Assembly: GCF_015708085.1 (NCBI RefSeq)
Contig: NZ_JADNYM010000031.1
Coordinates: 10,202-53,187, forward strand
Direction of reading: 5' to 3'
DNA: 42,986 nucleotides
DNA from: Arthrobacter terrae
GTDB taxonomy: Bacteria; Actinomycetota; Actinomycetes; Actinomycetales; Micrococcaceae
Position numbers and translations under genes: made by a program. This document shows positions 1 through 7,884 of this stretch, one piece after another. Within the stretch, counting starts at the first letter, position 1. Each line of letters starts with the position of its first letter. The notes under the pieces were generated by a model. The model was not told the DNA's origin. It was given only the letters and a program-made list of their open reading frames with translations, and searched no databases.

Positions 1-211
1 GGTCAACACTGCACAGGTCAACACTGCACAGGTCAACACTGCACAGGTCAACACTGCACAGGTCAACACTGCACAGGTCAACACTGCACAGGTCAACACT
101 GCACAGGTCAACACTGCACAGGTCAACACTGCACAGGTCAACACTGCACAGAACGACGGGCTACAGAACGACGGGCTACAGAACGAGGCTGTAGAGAATG
201 AGGCTTCCGGG
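1..211 (+). repeat. 15-bp tandem repeat coding VNTAQ pentapeptides
   Basis: Ten perfect copies of GGTCAACACTGCACA fill 1-150 and continue outside the window. Four diverged 15-bp units follow (two GAACGACGGGCTACA, then two looser ones) up to 211. The period is a multiple of three and the frame of the phosphodiesterase runs through without a stop, so copy-number change would lengthen or shorten the protein by five residues per unit. The identical copies suggest recent expansion. Confidence 0.95.
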
Positions 212-817
212 ACGGAGCCGGTCTGCGCGGTGACTATGCTGGCCGGTTTCCGCGTCATTACCGTCGACAGTTCAGTTCCGGGCCGCACGCATGGGTATCT
301 GAGCCCGGAACAACTTCACTGGCTGGCGGGCGAGTTGGCGCAGGATGCCCGGAACGGGTCAATTCTGGTGGTCCACCATCCCCCGGTCGGACCGGTATCG
401 CCGCTGCATTTCGGCATTGAGCTGCAGAATCCTGCGGACCTTGGACGCGTCCTCGCGGGGTCGGATGTGAAACTGATTCTCTCCGGCCACTACCATCATC
501 ATCTGATGGACAGTATCTTCACCGGGGAACGGCAAATTCCCGTGGTGGTGGCCGCAGCTGCGGTGCACACCAATGACCTTCTGGTGCCGGCCGGGCACGA
601 GCGGGCGGTGACCGGCAGCGGCGGGAACGTCATCGAGCTCTGGGCAACATCGGCAGCCGAAACGGCCAGGGTTCGAGTGCTGCCCTTCACCACGCACACG
701 GGCACCGAAATTTTTAATCTGGGGCCGGACGAGGTGGCTGAAATTTCCGGTCGGATCGCCATCCGGGACGAGGAACGGCTGGCCATGAAAATCGATACCG
801 AAGAACACACTTCATGA
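1..817 (+). CDS. Calcineurin-like (CpdA/Icc-type) phosphodiesterase, 5' end outside the window
   Basis: This is the C-terminal part of a metallophosphoesterase of the cyclic-nucleotide phosphodiesterase (Icc/CpdA) type, a cytoplasmic two-metal hydrolase. Frame begins at base 2 and has no stop, so the gene enters from outside; the GTG at 230 is internal. Visible family motifs are a strand ending VDSSVPG then THG, LSPEQLHWL, the metal motif HHPP (encoded near 373) and the second metal motif GHYHHH (near 484). The N-terminal DxH, GD and GNHD motifs must lie upstream. Between where GNHD should be and the VDSS strand, the frame reads ten VNTAQ pentapeptides, two NDGLQ, then NEAVE and NEASG: about 70 hydrophilic residues inserted in the catalytic domain. 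The stop overlaps the next start (ATGA), so it is coupled to the RpiR regulator. The substrate is not evident; family call is secure. Confidence 0.85.
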   Translation, partial: VNTAQVNTAQVNTAQVNTAQVNTAQVNTAQVNTAQVNTAQVNTAQVNTAQNDGLQNDGLQNEAVENEASGTEPVCAVTMLAGFRVITVDSSVPGRTHGYLSPEQLHWLAGELAQDARNGSILVVHHPPVGPVSPLHFGIELQNPADLGRVLAGSDVKLILSGHYHHHLMDSIFTGERQIPVVVAAAAVHTNDLLVPAGHERAVTGSGGNVIELWATSAAETARVRVLPFTTHTGTEIFNLGPDEVAEISGRIAIRDEERLAMKIDTEEHTS

Positions 818-1671
818 CTCCTGATCACGCTCCGGGACGGATCCTTGCGCAGATCCGTTCTTTACAGCCTTCCCTGTTGCCCGCAGAGCAGTCGGTGGCG
901 GGTGTATTTCTGGCGCGCTCGGATCAGATCGTTGAGCTCTCCTCGCAACAGGTCGCCGAACTCGCGGGAGCCTCGCGCGCTACCGTGGTGCGGACATGCC
1001 AGAGCCTGGGATTCAGCGGGTATCAGCAGTTGCGTGTGCTGCTGGCCCGCGACGCCGGGTACGATCAGCCTCAGTCCCGGCCAGCCGCCGTCGGTCCGGC
1101 CGGCATGGTGACGGAGACGTTTGCGCAGGTGGCCAGCGCGGTGAAGTCGATGACAGCTTTGCTGGAACCGGCGGCCGTTGAATCCGCAGTGCGGGCCATT
1201 GCCGCTGCCCGCCGCGTTCTGGTGGTCGGAAACGGCCTCTCCGCGGCGCTGGCCCTGGATACGGCGTCCCGTCTGGGTGCCATCGGCCGGCAGGCGGAAG
1301 CCCCCATCGACGTGATCGGTCAGCAGATTGCCGCGCGGCTGCTCGGGCCCGATGATGTCCTACTGATCATCAGCGGCAGCGGCGCCAGCAGTTCCACTCT
1401 GCGGGTGGCGCAGGCCGGGCTGGACGCAGGTGCCCGGCTCCTGGTGGTAACCGCCTTTGCCCGTTCTCCGCTGGCCGCGATGTCCGGTACCGTGCTGGTG
1501 GTCGGGATGCCGGAGCTGACGTTCCGCGACGAAGTCACGGTTACTACACGAATTCCGCAGACGATTCTGGTGGAGGGCCTCATTGCCGCCCTGACGGAAG
1601 AACTCGGGGACTCCGCTGCCGCGGCAAAGTCCCTGGCGCTCGCGGTGATCGGGGACAACCTGGGGGAATAG
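814..1671 (+). CDS. MurR/RpiR-family transcriptional regulator (HTH + SIS)
   Basis: A 285-residue regulator of usual length for the family. Residues about 1-80 form the RpiR-type helix-turn-helix (VAELAGASRATVVRTCQSLG is the recognition region). Residues about 120-255 form a SIS sugar-isomerase domain, with the phosphosugar-binding turns VVGNGLSA and IISGSGASSST. Such proteins sense phosphosugars or related metabolites and control sugar or amino-sugar genes. The ATG overlaps the phosphodiesterase stop by 4 bases (ATGA), so the two are made together; this suggests the phosphodiesterase is in its regulon, but the effector is unknown. Confidence 0.9.
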   Translation: MTPDHAPGRILAQIRSLQPSLLPAEQSVAGVFLARSDQIVELSSQQVAELAGASRATVVRTCQSLGFSGYQQLRVLLARDAGYDQPQSRPAAVGPAGMVTETFAQVASAVKSMTALLEPAAVESAVRAIAAARRVLVVGNGLSAALALDTASRLGAIGRQAEAPIDVIGQQIAARLLGPDDVLLIISGSGASSSTLRVAQAGLDAGARLLVVTAFARSPLAAMSGTVLVVGMPELTFRDEVTVTTRIPQTILVEGLIAALTEELGDSAAAAKSLALAVIGDNLGE

Positions 1672-1702
1672 CGGTTCGGCTGCCGGCGGTAAGCTTTCGC
1701 AC

Positions 1703-2467
1703 ATGAGTGCCCACAGCAACCCGAACGAAGACAGCACCACATTACCGGCGCCAACGGCAGAGAAAACCGGAGAGAGAACGGCCCTGGAATCGGCAGACGG
1801 GCAGCCGGGCCCGACAGCACCGGCGGACGCACAGTCAGCCGTGCTGGAAGCCGCGGCGGTACTCAACTGGCGGCTGCAGACCTTCGCGCTCTATGCCGAG
1901 GTCAGGGAAGCCGCTGCGACGTCACCGTCCCACGCTCACGCACTCTGGCGCGGGAAGCGGGACACCATGTTTGCCGGCCATCCTGCGTCCGCGCTTGGGG
2001 ACACGCAGAAAGCCGCCTTCACCGGACTCCCCGTGGCTGCGTACGATCCGGCGTATCGGTTCGAATCCACCTTGACGGGCGAAGGTGCAGGTGAAACGTG
2101 GGATGTGCGCACCGGAACGGATGGGGTGGTTCCGTTCGTCCGGCTCGGGACGTTTGAAATCCCCGGAATTGGGGAACTTGCTGCCTGGAAACTTGCCGGC
2201 TATGGCGGCGGAATATTTCTCCCCTTCAGGGATATGACCGCTGGACGCGTGGATGGCAGCTATGGCGCCGGCCGGTATTTGCTGGATACCATCAAAGGCG
2301 CCTATCTTGGCAGCACGGGCTCCCGCTTCATCCTGGACTTCAACTTTTCCTATAACCCGTCCTGCGCTTATAACGAGGCATGGGCCTGCCCCCTCCCCGG
2401 CCCGGACAACAGACTCGAAACCTCGATCACTGCCGGCGAGATGTACCGTTCACCAACCAGGCAATAG
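1703..2467 (+). CDS. DUF1684 domain protein
   Basis: A 254-residue soluble protein. The first 45 residues or so are low-complexity and probably disordered; the rest matches the DUF1684 pattern: W-R-KR-MF-HP near residue 85, YDPAYRF, the FLPFRDMTAG block followed by YGAGRYLLD, LDFNFSYNPSCAYN and WACPLPGPDN with a closing ITAGEMY. The Tyr/Asn/Cys-rich block is the family's most conserved part. No enzymatic activity is established for DUF1684. It starts 31 bases after the RpiR gene and may be read from the same transcript; only a weak Shine-Dalgarno is visible. Confidence 0.85.
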   Translation: MSAHSNPNEDSTTLPAPTAEKTGERTALESADGQPGPTAPADAQSAVLEAAAVLNWRLQTFALYAEVREAAATSPSHAHALWRGKRDTMFAGHPASALGDTQKAAFTGLPVAAYDPAYRFESTLTGEGAGETWDVRTGTDGVVPFVRLGTFEIPGIGELAAWKLAGYGGGIFLPFRDMTAGRVDGSYGAGRYLLDTIKGAYLGSTGSRFILDFNFSYNPSCAYNEAWACPLPGPDNRLETSITAGEMYRSPTRQ

Positions 2468-2560
2468 CTGCTCCGCTGCGCTCTGTTGCCATGCATCTGC
2501 TCCACGCTGGCTGTGTCCGGCCACACAAATCCGACGCGGCGCAGGAGGTAGGATGTCTTC

Positions 2561-3403
2561 ATGACCACGACCGCTCCCGCCCGGCCAGCACCCTTCCGTA
2601 TTGCCCGCATCCGTCCGCTGAACAGCTCGGAGCAGTTCTTCGTGACCAATCCAGCACAGGACTTCGGCGGCGATGCGGGCTCGGTGTGGGAAATTATCGA
2701 GAGTCCGTTTCCCGGCTCCCCGGCAAATCAGAATAGCCCCGAACGCGCCGGATGGACGCTCGGCAGCCGCGTCGCCGAAACTGACTTCACCTTTCTGGCT
2801 CCGTGCTCCCCGGCCAATGTCTTCGGCATGGCGCACAACACCGGAGCACCGGGCCGGGCGCTGCCGGCGCAGGCCTTCCACAAGGCATCGACCAGCGTCG
2901 TCGGTCCGCACGAGCCGATTCTCCTTAGTCCCGACGTCGGTTACGTCGACCCGGAAGCCGAGCTGACCGTCGTCGTCGGCCGCACCAGCCGCAATCTGAC
3001 GCTCGCCACGGCTCGGGCAGCGGTTCTTGGCTTCACCATTGGTAACGATGTTTCCGCCCGGGATCTGCAGAAATCCGATGAATTGTGGATCAGCGCCAAG
3101 AGCCAGGACACATTCACCCCGCTGGGACCATGGATCGTGATCAACTTCGACGACGACGACGCGGCCATCTCGATCGTGCATAATGGCACCGAGTTGGCCG
3201 CAGCCAGTACCAGGGATCTGGGCTGGGGCGTGGACGAGATCCTCATCTACCTCAGTTCGTTCATGACACTTCACCCGGGAGATGTTATTCTGACCGGATT
3301 TCCCGCCGAATGCCGTCAGCTTCGCCCCGGTGACACTGTGACCTGCCGGATCGCGGGCCTGGGCGATCTCACTAATCCTGTCAGGGCGACGCCGGTGGTC
3401 TAA
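2561..3403 (+). CDS. Fumarylacetoacetate hydrolase-fold enzyme
   Basis: A 280-residue member of the FAH superfamily, which hydrolyses, decarboxylates or hydrates 2-oxo acids with a divalent metal. Motifs seen: HKASTSV near residue 106, the metal ligands in DPEAELTVVVG (the ExE pair) and GNDVSARDLQ, and a C-terminal LTGFPAE followed by RPGDTVTCRI and GLGDL-NPV. The usual GTP-xG turn reads GFPAEC here, so substrate may differ from the HpcE/acylpyruvase types. AGGAGG lies 12 bases before the ATG. The upstream 93 bases separate it from DUF1684, so it may have its own promoter. No catabolic partners sit beside it; the aromatic genes at 20.7-22.9 kb are remote. Confidence 0.85.
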   Translation: MTTTAPARPAPFRIARIRPLNSSEQFFVTNPAQDFGGDAGSVWEIIESPFPGSPANQNSPERAGWTLGSRVAETDFTFLAPCSPANVFGMAHNTGAPGRALPAQAFHKASTSVVGPHEPILLSPDVGYVDPEAELTVVVGRTSRNLTLATARAAVLGFTIGNDVSARDLQKSDELWISAKSQDTFTPLGPWIVINFDDDDAAISIVHNGTELAAASTRDLGWGVDEILIYLSSFMTLHPGDVILTGFPAECRQLRPGDTVTCRIAGLGDLTNPVRATPVV

Positions 3404-3484
3404 ATGCCTCAACCGGCCCGCAGCACAGCTGCGTTCCAGCCGATTCTTGGAAATGACCGGATTTAGTGGAAGAGTCTAATCACT

Positions 3485-3961
3485 ATGTCGATGAGAATTC
3501 CTGCCGAGTCAGCCGCCGCGCGGCCGGATGAGACGGTGAAGTCATCTGCGAGGGGACGCGCCGGAATCCGTCATCAGGTGCGCGGCTTCCTGATAGTTGG
3601 TGCTGTCTGTACCGTCGCGTCGGTGGCGATTTTTGCGCTGATTCGTCCCCTCGTTGGGTTGCAGTGGGCCAATCTGGTTTCCCTGGTGCTCACGTCCGTC
3701 CTGAATACGGACCTCAACCGCCGACACAGCTTTGGCATAACCGAACGCGCCCGTTGGATCGGTGATCAACGGCGGGGGCTGTGGGTCATGCTGCTCGCGT
3801 TGGGGCTGACGAGCGGAAGCTTATGGCTACTGCACACCGTGGCCCCGGATGCGTCCGTTCTGGATGAACTGCTGGTGATCACCGCGGCAAATGTGCTGGC
3901 CGCGGTCACCCGATTCCTGCTCCTGCGCTACTGGATCTTCCGCCGCATCCGCAATAGCTAA
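3485..3961 (+). CDS. GtrA-like four-TM membrane protein
   Basis: A 158-residue GtrA/DPMS family protein with a basic N-terminal tail of about 30 residues (VRGFLIVG begins TM1), four predicted membrane spans (about residues 35-55, 60-80, 95-115, 125-145) and the family's FxRYWIF-like ending (LLLRYWIFRRI). The conserved asparagine-rich TM2 end (LNTDLNRRHSFG) is present. Family members flip polyprenyl-linked sugars or assist cell-wall glycosylation. Convergent with the cysteine desulfurase, with only 19 bases between stop codons. GGAAGAG lies about 10 bases before the ATG. Confidence 0.85.
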   Translation: MSMRIPAESAAARPDETVKSSARGRAGIRHQVRGFLIVGAVCTVASVAIFALIRPLVGLQWANLVSLVLTSVLNTDLNRRHSFGITERARWIGDQRRGLWVMLLALGLTSGSLWLLHTVAPDASVLDELLVITAANVLAAVTRFLLLRYWIFRRIRNS

Positions 3962-3980
3962 AGCGACGCTTAGGCTCCCG

Positions 3981-5216
3981 CTACCGCCCAGGCTGTAGCC
4001 GGCCGATCGCTTCCAGAGAACCCACGACGGCGTCGGCCGCAGTTCCCAGCTCCGCTTCTGTGATGGAGTTGGAGAAACTGAAGCGGACGGCTGTTTGGGC
4101 AACTTCCCGGCGCACGCCCATTGCGGTCAGCACAGCCGAGGGTTCATCCGATCCTGCGGCGCAGGCAGATCCGCTGGAACACAGAATGGACCGGCGTTCC
4201 AGCTCCAACAGGACCGATTCGCCGCTGGTGCCTGGAAAACAAAATGATGCTACCGTCGGCAATCGCTCGGTTGGGTGCCCGGTGAGCCTGGAACCGGGAA
4301 TGCGGCGGAGAATTTCGGTGATGAATTTCTTCTGCAGACTGCCAACGCGCGCGGCGGCAGTCTCCCGCTCCAGCTCCACCAGCCGCAATGCCGTGGCGAA
4401 AGCAACTGCAAAGGCTACGTTCTCCGTACCCGAGCGCGCTCCACGCTCTTGCCCGCCGCCATGCAGCACGGGCTCCGCTGGTACGTTCCCGCGCAGGTAA
4501 AGTACACCTGATCCTTTCGGGGCACCCAACTTGTGCCCGGACAAACTCAGCGCGTCCACGCCCAGCTCCGCCACTTTGACCGGCAGCCAGCCCGCGGCCT
4601 GGACCGCATCGGTATGGAAGAGAACTCCTGCCGCCTTGGCTGCCGCAGCCAGTTCACGGATCGGCTGGACTGTGCCTACCTCGTTGTTGGCGTACATCAC
4701 GCTGGCCATCGCCACGTCCGAAAGCCCCTTGAGACCGGCGGAACCGGTCGGATTGACCGGGCCGCTTTCCGGAGCCGCTTTTTCCAGCACCGCTTTTTCC
4801 AGCAGTGAGGCGAACACGGTTGGCTGGACCCGTCCGTGCGCATCGACGGGCACCACGTCCACGTCGAATCCGTGCCGGCGCTGCAGGTATGCGGCGGATT
4901 CCTGCACGGCCGGATGCTCGACGGCGCTGATAAGTACCCGCCGACGTCCTGGTTCCGCTGAGCTGCGGGCCAGAGCGATTCCCTTGACAGCCAGGTTGTC
5001 CGCTTCCGTGCCGCCCGCGGTAAAAATGACTTCACCGGGGCGGCAGCCGAGCACGCCGGCAACTTCCTCGCGCGCGCCGCGCAGCCCGGCCGCCGCGCTC
5101 TCCCCCAACCCATGATGACTCGATGGGTTCCCGAACTGACCCGTGAGGTACGGCCACATCGCTTCAATCGCTTCGCGGCGCACCGGGCCAGTGGCAGCTG
5201 CATCGAGAAAGATCAC
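3981..5216 (-). CDS. Cysteine desulfurase (NifS/IscS type) of the nad operon
   Basis: A 411-residue PLP enzyme that takes sulfur from L-cysteine and passes it to Fe-S cluster assembly. Motifs: LDAAATGPV at the N-terminus, FGNPSS-H, TAGGTEADN, VMYANNEVGTVQPI, the HTDAVQAAG strand, the PLP lysine in SGHKLGAPKG and the persulfide cysteine in CSSGSACAAGS. It starts with GTG overlapping the nadC stop by 4 bases (GTGA). NadA needs a [4Fe-4S] cluster, and NifS-like partners of nad operons are known in other bacteria, so dedicated NadA maturation is the likely role (inference). Last gene of the operon. Confidence 0.93.
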   Translation of the reverse strand: MIFLDAAATGPVRREAIEAMWPYLTGQFGNPSSHHGLGESAAAGLRGAREEVAGVLGCRPGEVIFTAGGTEADNLAVKGIALARSSAEPGRRRVLISAVEHPAVQESAAYLQRRHGFDVDVVPVDAHGRVQPTVFASLLEKAVLEKAAPESGPVNPTGSAGLKGLSDVAMASVMYANNEVGTVQPIRELAAAAKAAGVLFHTDAVQAAGWLPVKVAELGVDALSLSGHKLGAPKGSGVLYLRGNVPAEPVLHGGGQERGARSGTENVAFAVAFATALRLVELERETAAARVGSLQKKFITEILRRIPGSRLTGHPTERLPTVASFCFPGTSGESVLLELERRSILCSSGSACAAGSDEPSAVLTAMGVRREVAQTAVRFSFSNSITEAELGTAADAVVGSLEAIGRLQPGR

Positions 5217-6139
5217 GATCGCGGGCCGGTGCCCACGCTGATATCCAGACCAAGGTCCAGGGCGCGAACGCTGTGGGTGAGCGCGCCGACGGAAATTATG
5301 TCCACCCCCGTGCGTGCAATAGCAGCGATGGTACCGGGATTTACGTTTCCGCTCGCTTCAACCAGTGCCCGCCCCGCCACCTGCTGCACCCCCGCCGCCA
5401 GTGCGTCGAGCGCAAAGTTGTCCAACATGATTGTGTCCACACCGGCGGCGAGCACCGGTTCAATCTGTTCCTGCCGATCCACCTCCACCTCGAAATGAAC
5501 GGTGTGGGGCAGCCGCGCCCGGGCGTTGGCGAGCGCCGCCGTGAGCAGCCCATGATCCGAGTTGGTGAGCACGGCCAGGTGGTTGTCCTTGGCGAGGACA
5601 GCATCGGAGAGCGAGAACCGGTGGTTGTATCCGCCACCGCAGCGGACCGCATAGCGTTCCAGCACCCGCAGTCCGGGCGTCGTCTTCCGGGTGTCGGTCA
5701 CCCGTGCCTTCGTTCCCGCTGCCAGCGCAACGTACTCGGCAGTTGCGGTGGCAATGGCGCTCATTCGCTGAGTCAGATTCAGCGCCACTCGCTCGGCGGT
5801 TAAGACCGCTTGTGCCAGCCCCGTGACGCTCGCCAGGCTGTCCCCGGCAGCAAAAGCCTCGCCGTCGGCTTTCAGAATGTTCACCTCCGCGGCCGGATCC
5901 GTCAGGCGCATCATTGCGGCAAAGACGCCGCCGCCGCTGAAAATCCCCGGTTCCCGCGCCACCAACCATGCGGTCGCCACCGCATCCGCTGGCAGCAGGG
6001 TCGCGGAGGTGATGTCCCCGTATGGTGCATCTTCTTCCAGCGCCGCGGTCAGGATTTTATGCACGGCTGCCGGGGGCAGCAGTCCGGGGTCGACGGGCAG
6101 TTGAGCGCTGACAGTGAGTCCGGGGTCGACGTCGTTCAT
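5213..6139 (-). CDS. nadC: Quinolinate phosphoribosyltransferase (carboxylating)
   Basis: A 308-residue enzyme turning quinolinate plus PRPP into nicotinate mononucleotide, the third step of de novo NAD synthesis. Signature motifs are ATATAEYV in the N-terminal domain, DTRKTTPGLR followed by the basic GGGYNHR turn, AKDNHL, EVEVD, MLDNF and the closing VEASGNVN. Length is normal with a slightly long N-terminus. The ATG overlaps the nadB stop (ATGA) and its stop overlaps the desulfurase GTG, so the operon is translationally coupled throughout. Confidence 0.97.
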   Translation of the reverse strand: MNDVDPGLTVSAQLPVDPGLLPPAAVHKILTAALEEDAPYGDITSATLLPADAVATAWLVAREPGIFSGGGVFAAMMRLTDPAAEVNILKADGEAFAAGDSLASVTGLAQAVLTAERVALNLTQRMSAIATATAEYVALAAGTKARVTDTRKTTPGLRVLERYAVRCGGGYNHRFSLSDAVLAKDNHLAVLTNSDHGLLTAALANARARLPHTVHFEVEVDRQEQIEPVLAAGVDTIMLDNFALDALAAGVQQVAGRALVEASGNVNPGTIAAIARTGVDIISVGALTHSVRALDLGLDISVGTGPRS

Positions 6140-7884
6140 GAGCTACTGCTTTCTTTGATCCTGGCAATGGTGGGCCGGCACGCCTGTACAACTGGCTGCT
6201 GTTCGAACGAGTCACTGCGGTAGTGGGCGCCAAGCGAGCCGGACCGCCGCCTCGCAGCTGCGACGAGGAGACCGGCAGCGGTGAGCAGATTCCGGCGCTC
6301 AAGATCCTTCTGGTCCGGTTGCCCGGCCTGCGCCGCTATCTCCGGTTTCGAGTCGCTCGCGGCCATCCAGCTGTCCAGCTGCTTTGCCGCAAGTTCGAGT
6401 CCGGTGCCGTCACGAAGTACCCCGGCACAACTGGACATCAGCCTGCGCAGGTCCAGCACATCGAAGATGGGTAGTGGCCGCACTTCTGCCTGCAGTGCCC
6501 GCAGTGGTGGCAGTGCATGCACTGCAGGCAGACTTTCGGGGTCGCAGCCGGGATATGAGCGGAATTCGGCGTCGGGCCCGGTCTCGTCCGAGCTGTCGGT
6601 GAGCACGGCAGTAACCGAACGCCGCGCAAAGACCAGCCCCTCCAATAGTGAATTGGATGCCAGCCGGTTTGCTCCGTGGACCCCGGTGCAGGCCACCTCA
6701 CCGGCGGCAAATAGTCCCGGCAATGAGGTACGTCCATGCAGATCAGTGGCCACTCCGCCCATCCAATAATGCGCAGCCGGAAGCACGGGCAGGAATTCGC
6801 GGGTCCAATCAAAACCGAATCGACGGACGGCGGCATCGATGCCGGGGAACCGCGCCGCCAAATAACCAGCCCCCTGCTCCGCCTCCACGCCGGTGGCATC
6901 GAGGTATACGCATCCTTCCGTGCCGGCTCCCGTGACGGAGAGGTGAAGGGCGATGCTCCGTGCCACCACATCGCGCGGAGCCAGTTCAGCATCAGCATGG
7001 TAGTCCGGCATGAATCGGTAACCGCTGTCATCGCGGAGCACAGCGCCCGCGCCCCGGACCGCCTCGGAAATCATAAAGCTGCCCGGAACCACGAGCGCGG
7101 TGGGATGGAACTGGAAGAATTCCGCGTCCTTCACCACAGCCCCGGCCCGCCAGGCTGCAGCAAGTCCGTCACCGGTGGCTACGTCCGGATTCGTTGTATT
7201 CTCGAACATCTCTCCGGAACCTCCGGTGGCAAGCAGCACGGCATCCGCTTCCATCCGGTGCTCAGCTTCCTCCCAAAGGTAACGGACCCCATTAACCCGA
7301 GTCGTCGTCGTCAGTTCCATCATGAAGGCGTGCTCGAGTACAGTGATCGTCCCTGCATCGCCGGGGCGAGGGGAAGCCTGACCGTCAGGGCCCGGCCCGG
7401 CGCCACCCGCACGTGACAGCACGGCATCGATCAGGGTTGATGAAATGGCGGCACCCGTTGCGTCGCCGCCCACGTGCAGAATCCTGGCCGCGGAATGCGC
7501 GGCCTCCAGCCCTAACGCGCGTGCGCCGGAGGAAGCATCGGTGTCAAAGACCAGTCCCAGGCTTTCCAGCCGGGCGATGTCACCATTCGCCTCCGTGCAC
7601 AGGACCCGAACAGCTGCCGGGTCGCAATGCCCTGCACCGGCCTCGAGCGTGTCTGCGATATGGGCTTCCACCGAATCGCCGGGTGCAGCCTCGCCCGCTC
7701 CCAGCACCGCACTTATCCCGCCCTGCGCAAAGCCGGTGTTGCTTTGGCTCAGAACTCCCTTGGTCAGCAGCGTGACGGCAGCTCCACCGTCTGCGGCAAG
7801 TACGGCGCCGTACAGTCCAGCGATACCACTCCCGACGATGATGAGCCGAAGCGGGGCTGCCGTGCCGGTTTCCACTGCTGTCAC
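6136..7884 (-). CDS. nadB: L-aspartate oxidase
   Basis: FAD enzyme oxidising L-aspartate to iminoaspartate, which NadA condenses with dihydroxyacetone phosphate. I start it at the GTG at 7884, whose GTGA overlaps the nadA stop, giving 582 residues; the frame is open for 50 more codons upstream but those residues show no NadB similarity and lie within nadA. Motifs: IIVGSGIAGLYGAVLAA (FAD dinucleotide fold), SNTGFAQGGISAVL, FFQFHPTAL, DYHADAELAPRDVVAR, and the C-terminal HYWMGGVATD and LFAAGEVACTGVHGANRLAS blocks. A helical C-terminal domain follows. Confidence 0.95.
   Translation of the reverse strand: MTAVETGTAAPLRLIIVGSGIAGLYGAVLAADGGAAVTLLTKGVLSQSNTGFAQGGISAVLGAGEAAPGDSVEAHIADTLEAGAGHCDPAAVRVLCTEANGDIARLESLGLVFDTDASSGARALGLEAAHSAARILHVGGDATGAAISSTLIDAVLSRAGGAGPGPDGQASPRPGDAGTITVLEHAFMMELTTTTRVNGVRYLWEEAEHRMEADAVLLATGGSGEMFENTTNPDVATGDGLAAAWRAGAVVKDAEFFQFHPTALVVPGSFMISEAVRGAGAVLRDDSGYRFMPDYHADAELAPRDVVARSIALHLSVTGAGTEGCVYLDATGVEAEQGAGYLAARFPGIDAAVRRFGFDWTREFLPVLPAAHYWMGGVATDLHGRTSLPGLFAAGEVACTGVHGANRLASNSLLEGLVFARRSVTAVLTDSSDETGPDAEFRSYPGCDPESLPAVHALPPLRALQAEVRPLPIFDVLDLRRLMSSCAGVLRDGTGLELAAKQLDSWMAASDSKPEIAAQAGQPDQKDLERRNLLTAAGLLVAAARRRSGSLGAHYRSDSFEQQPVVQACRPTIARIKESSSS

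Noticed and set aside
1-150. CRISPR-like appearance of the repeat array
   Set aside because: Units are directly adjacent with no spacers, 15 bp long, and in frame with a gene.
2450-3412. 320-residue frame antisense to the FAH-fold gene
   Set aside because: Shadow of GC-rich coding on the other strand; His/Arg/Gly-rich without motifs.
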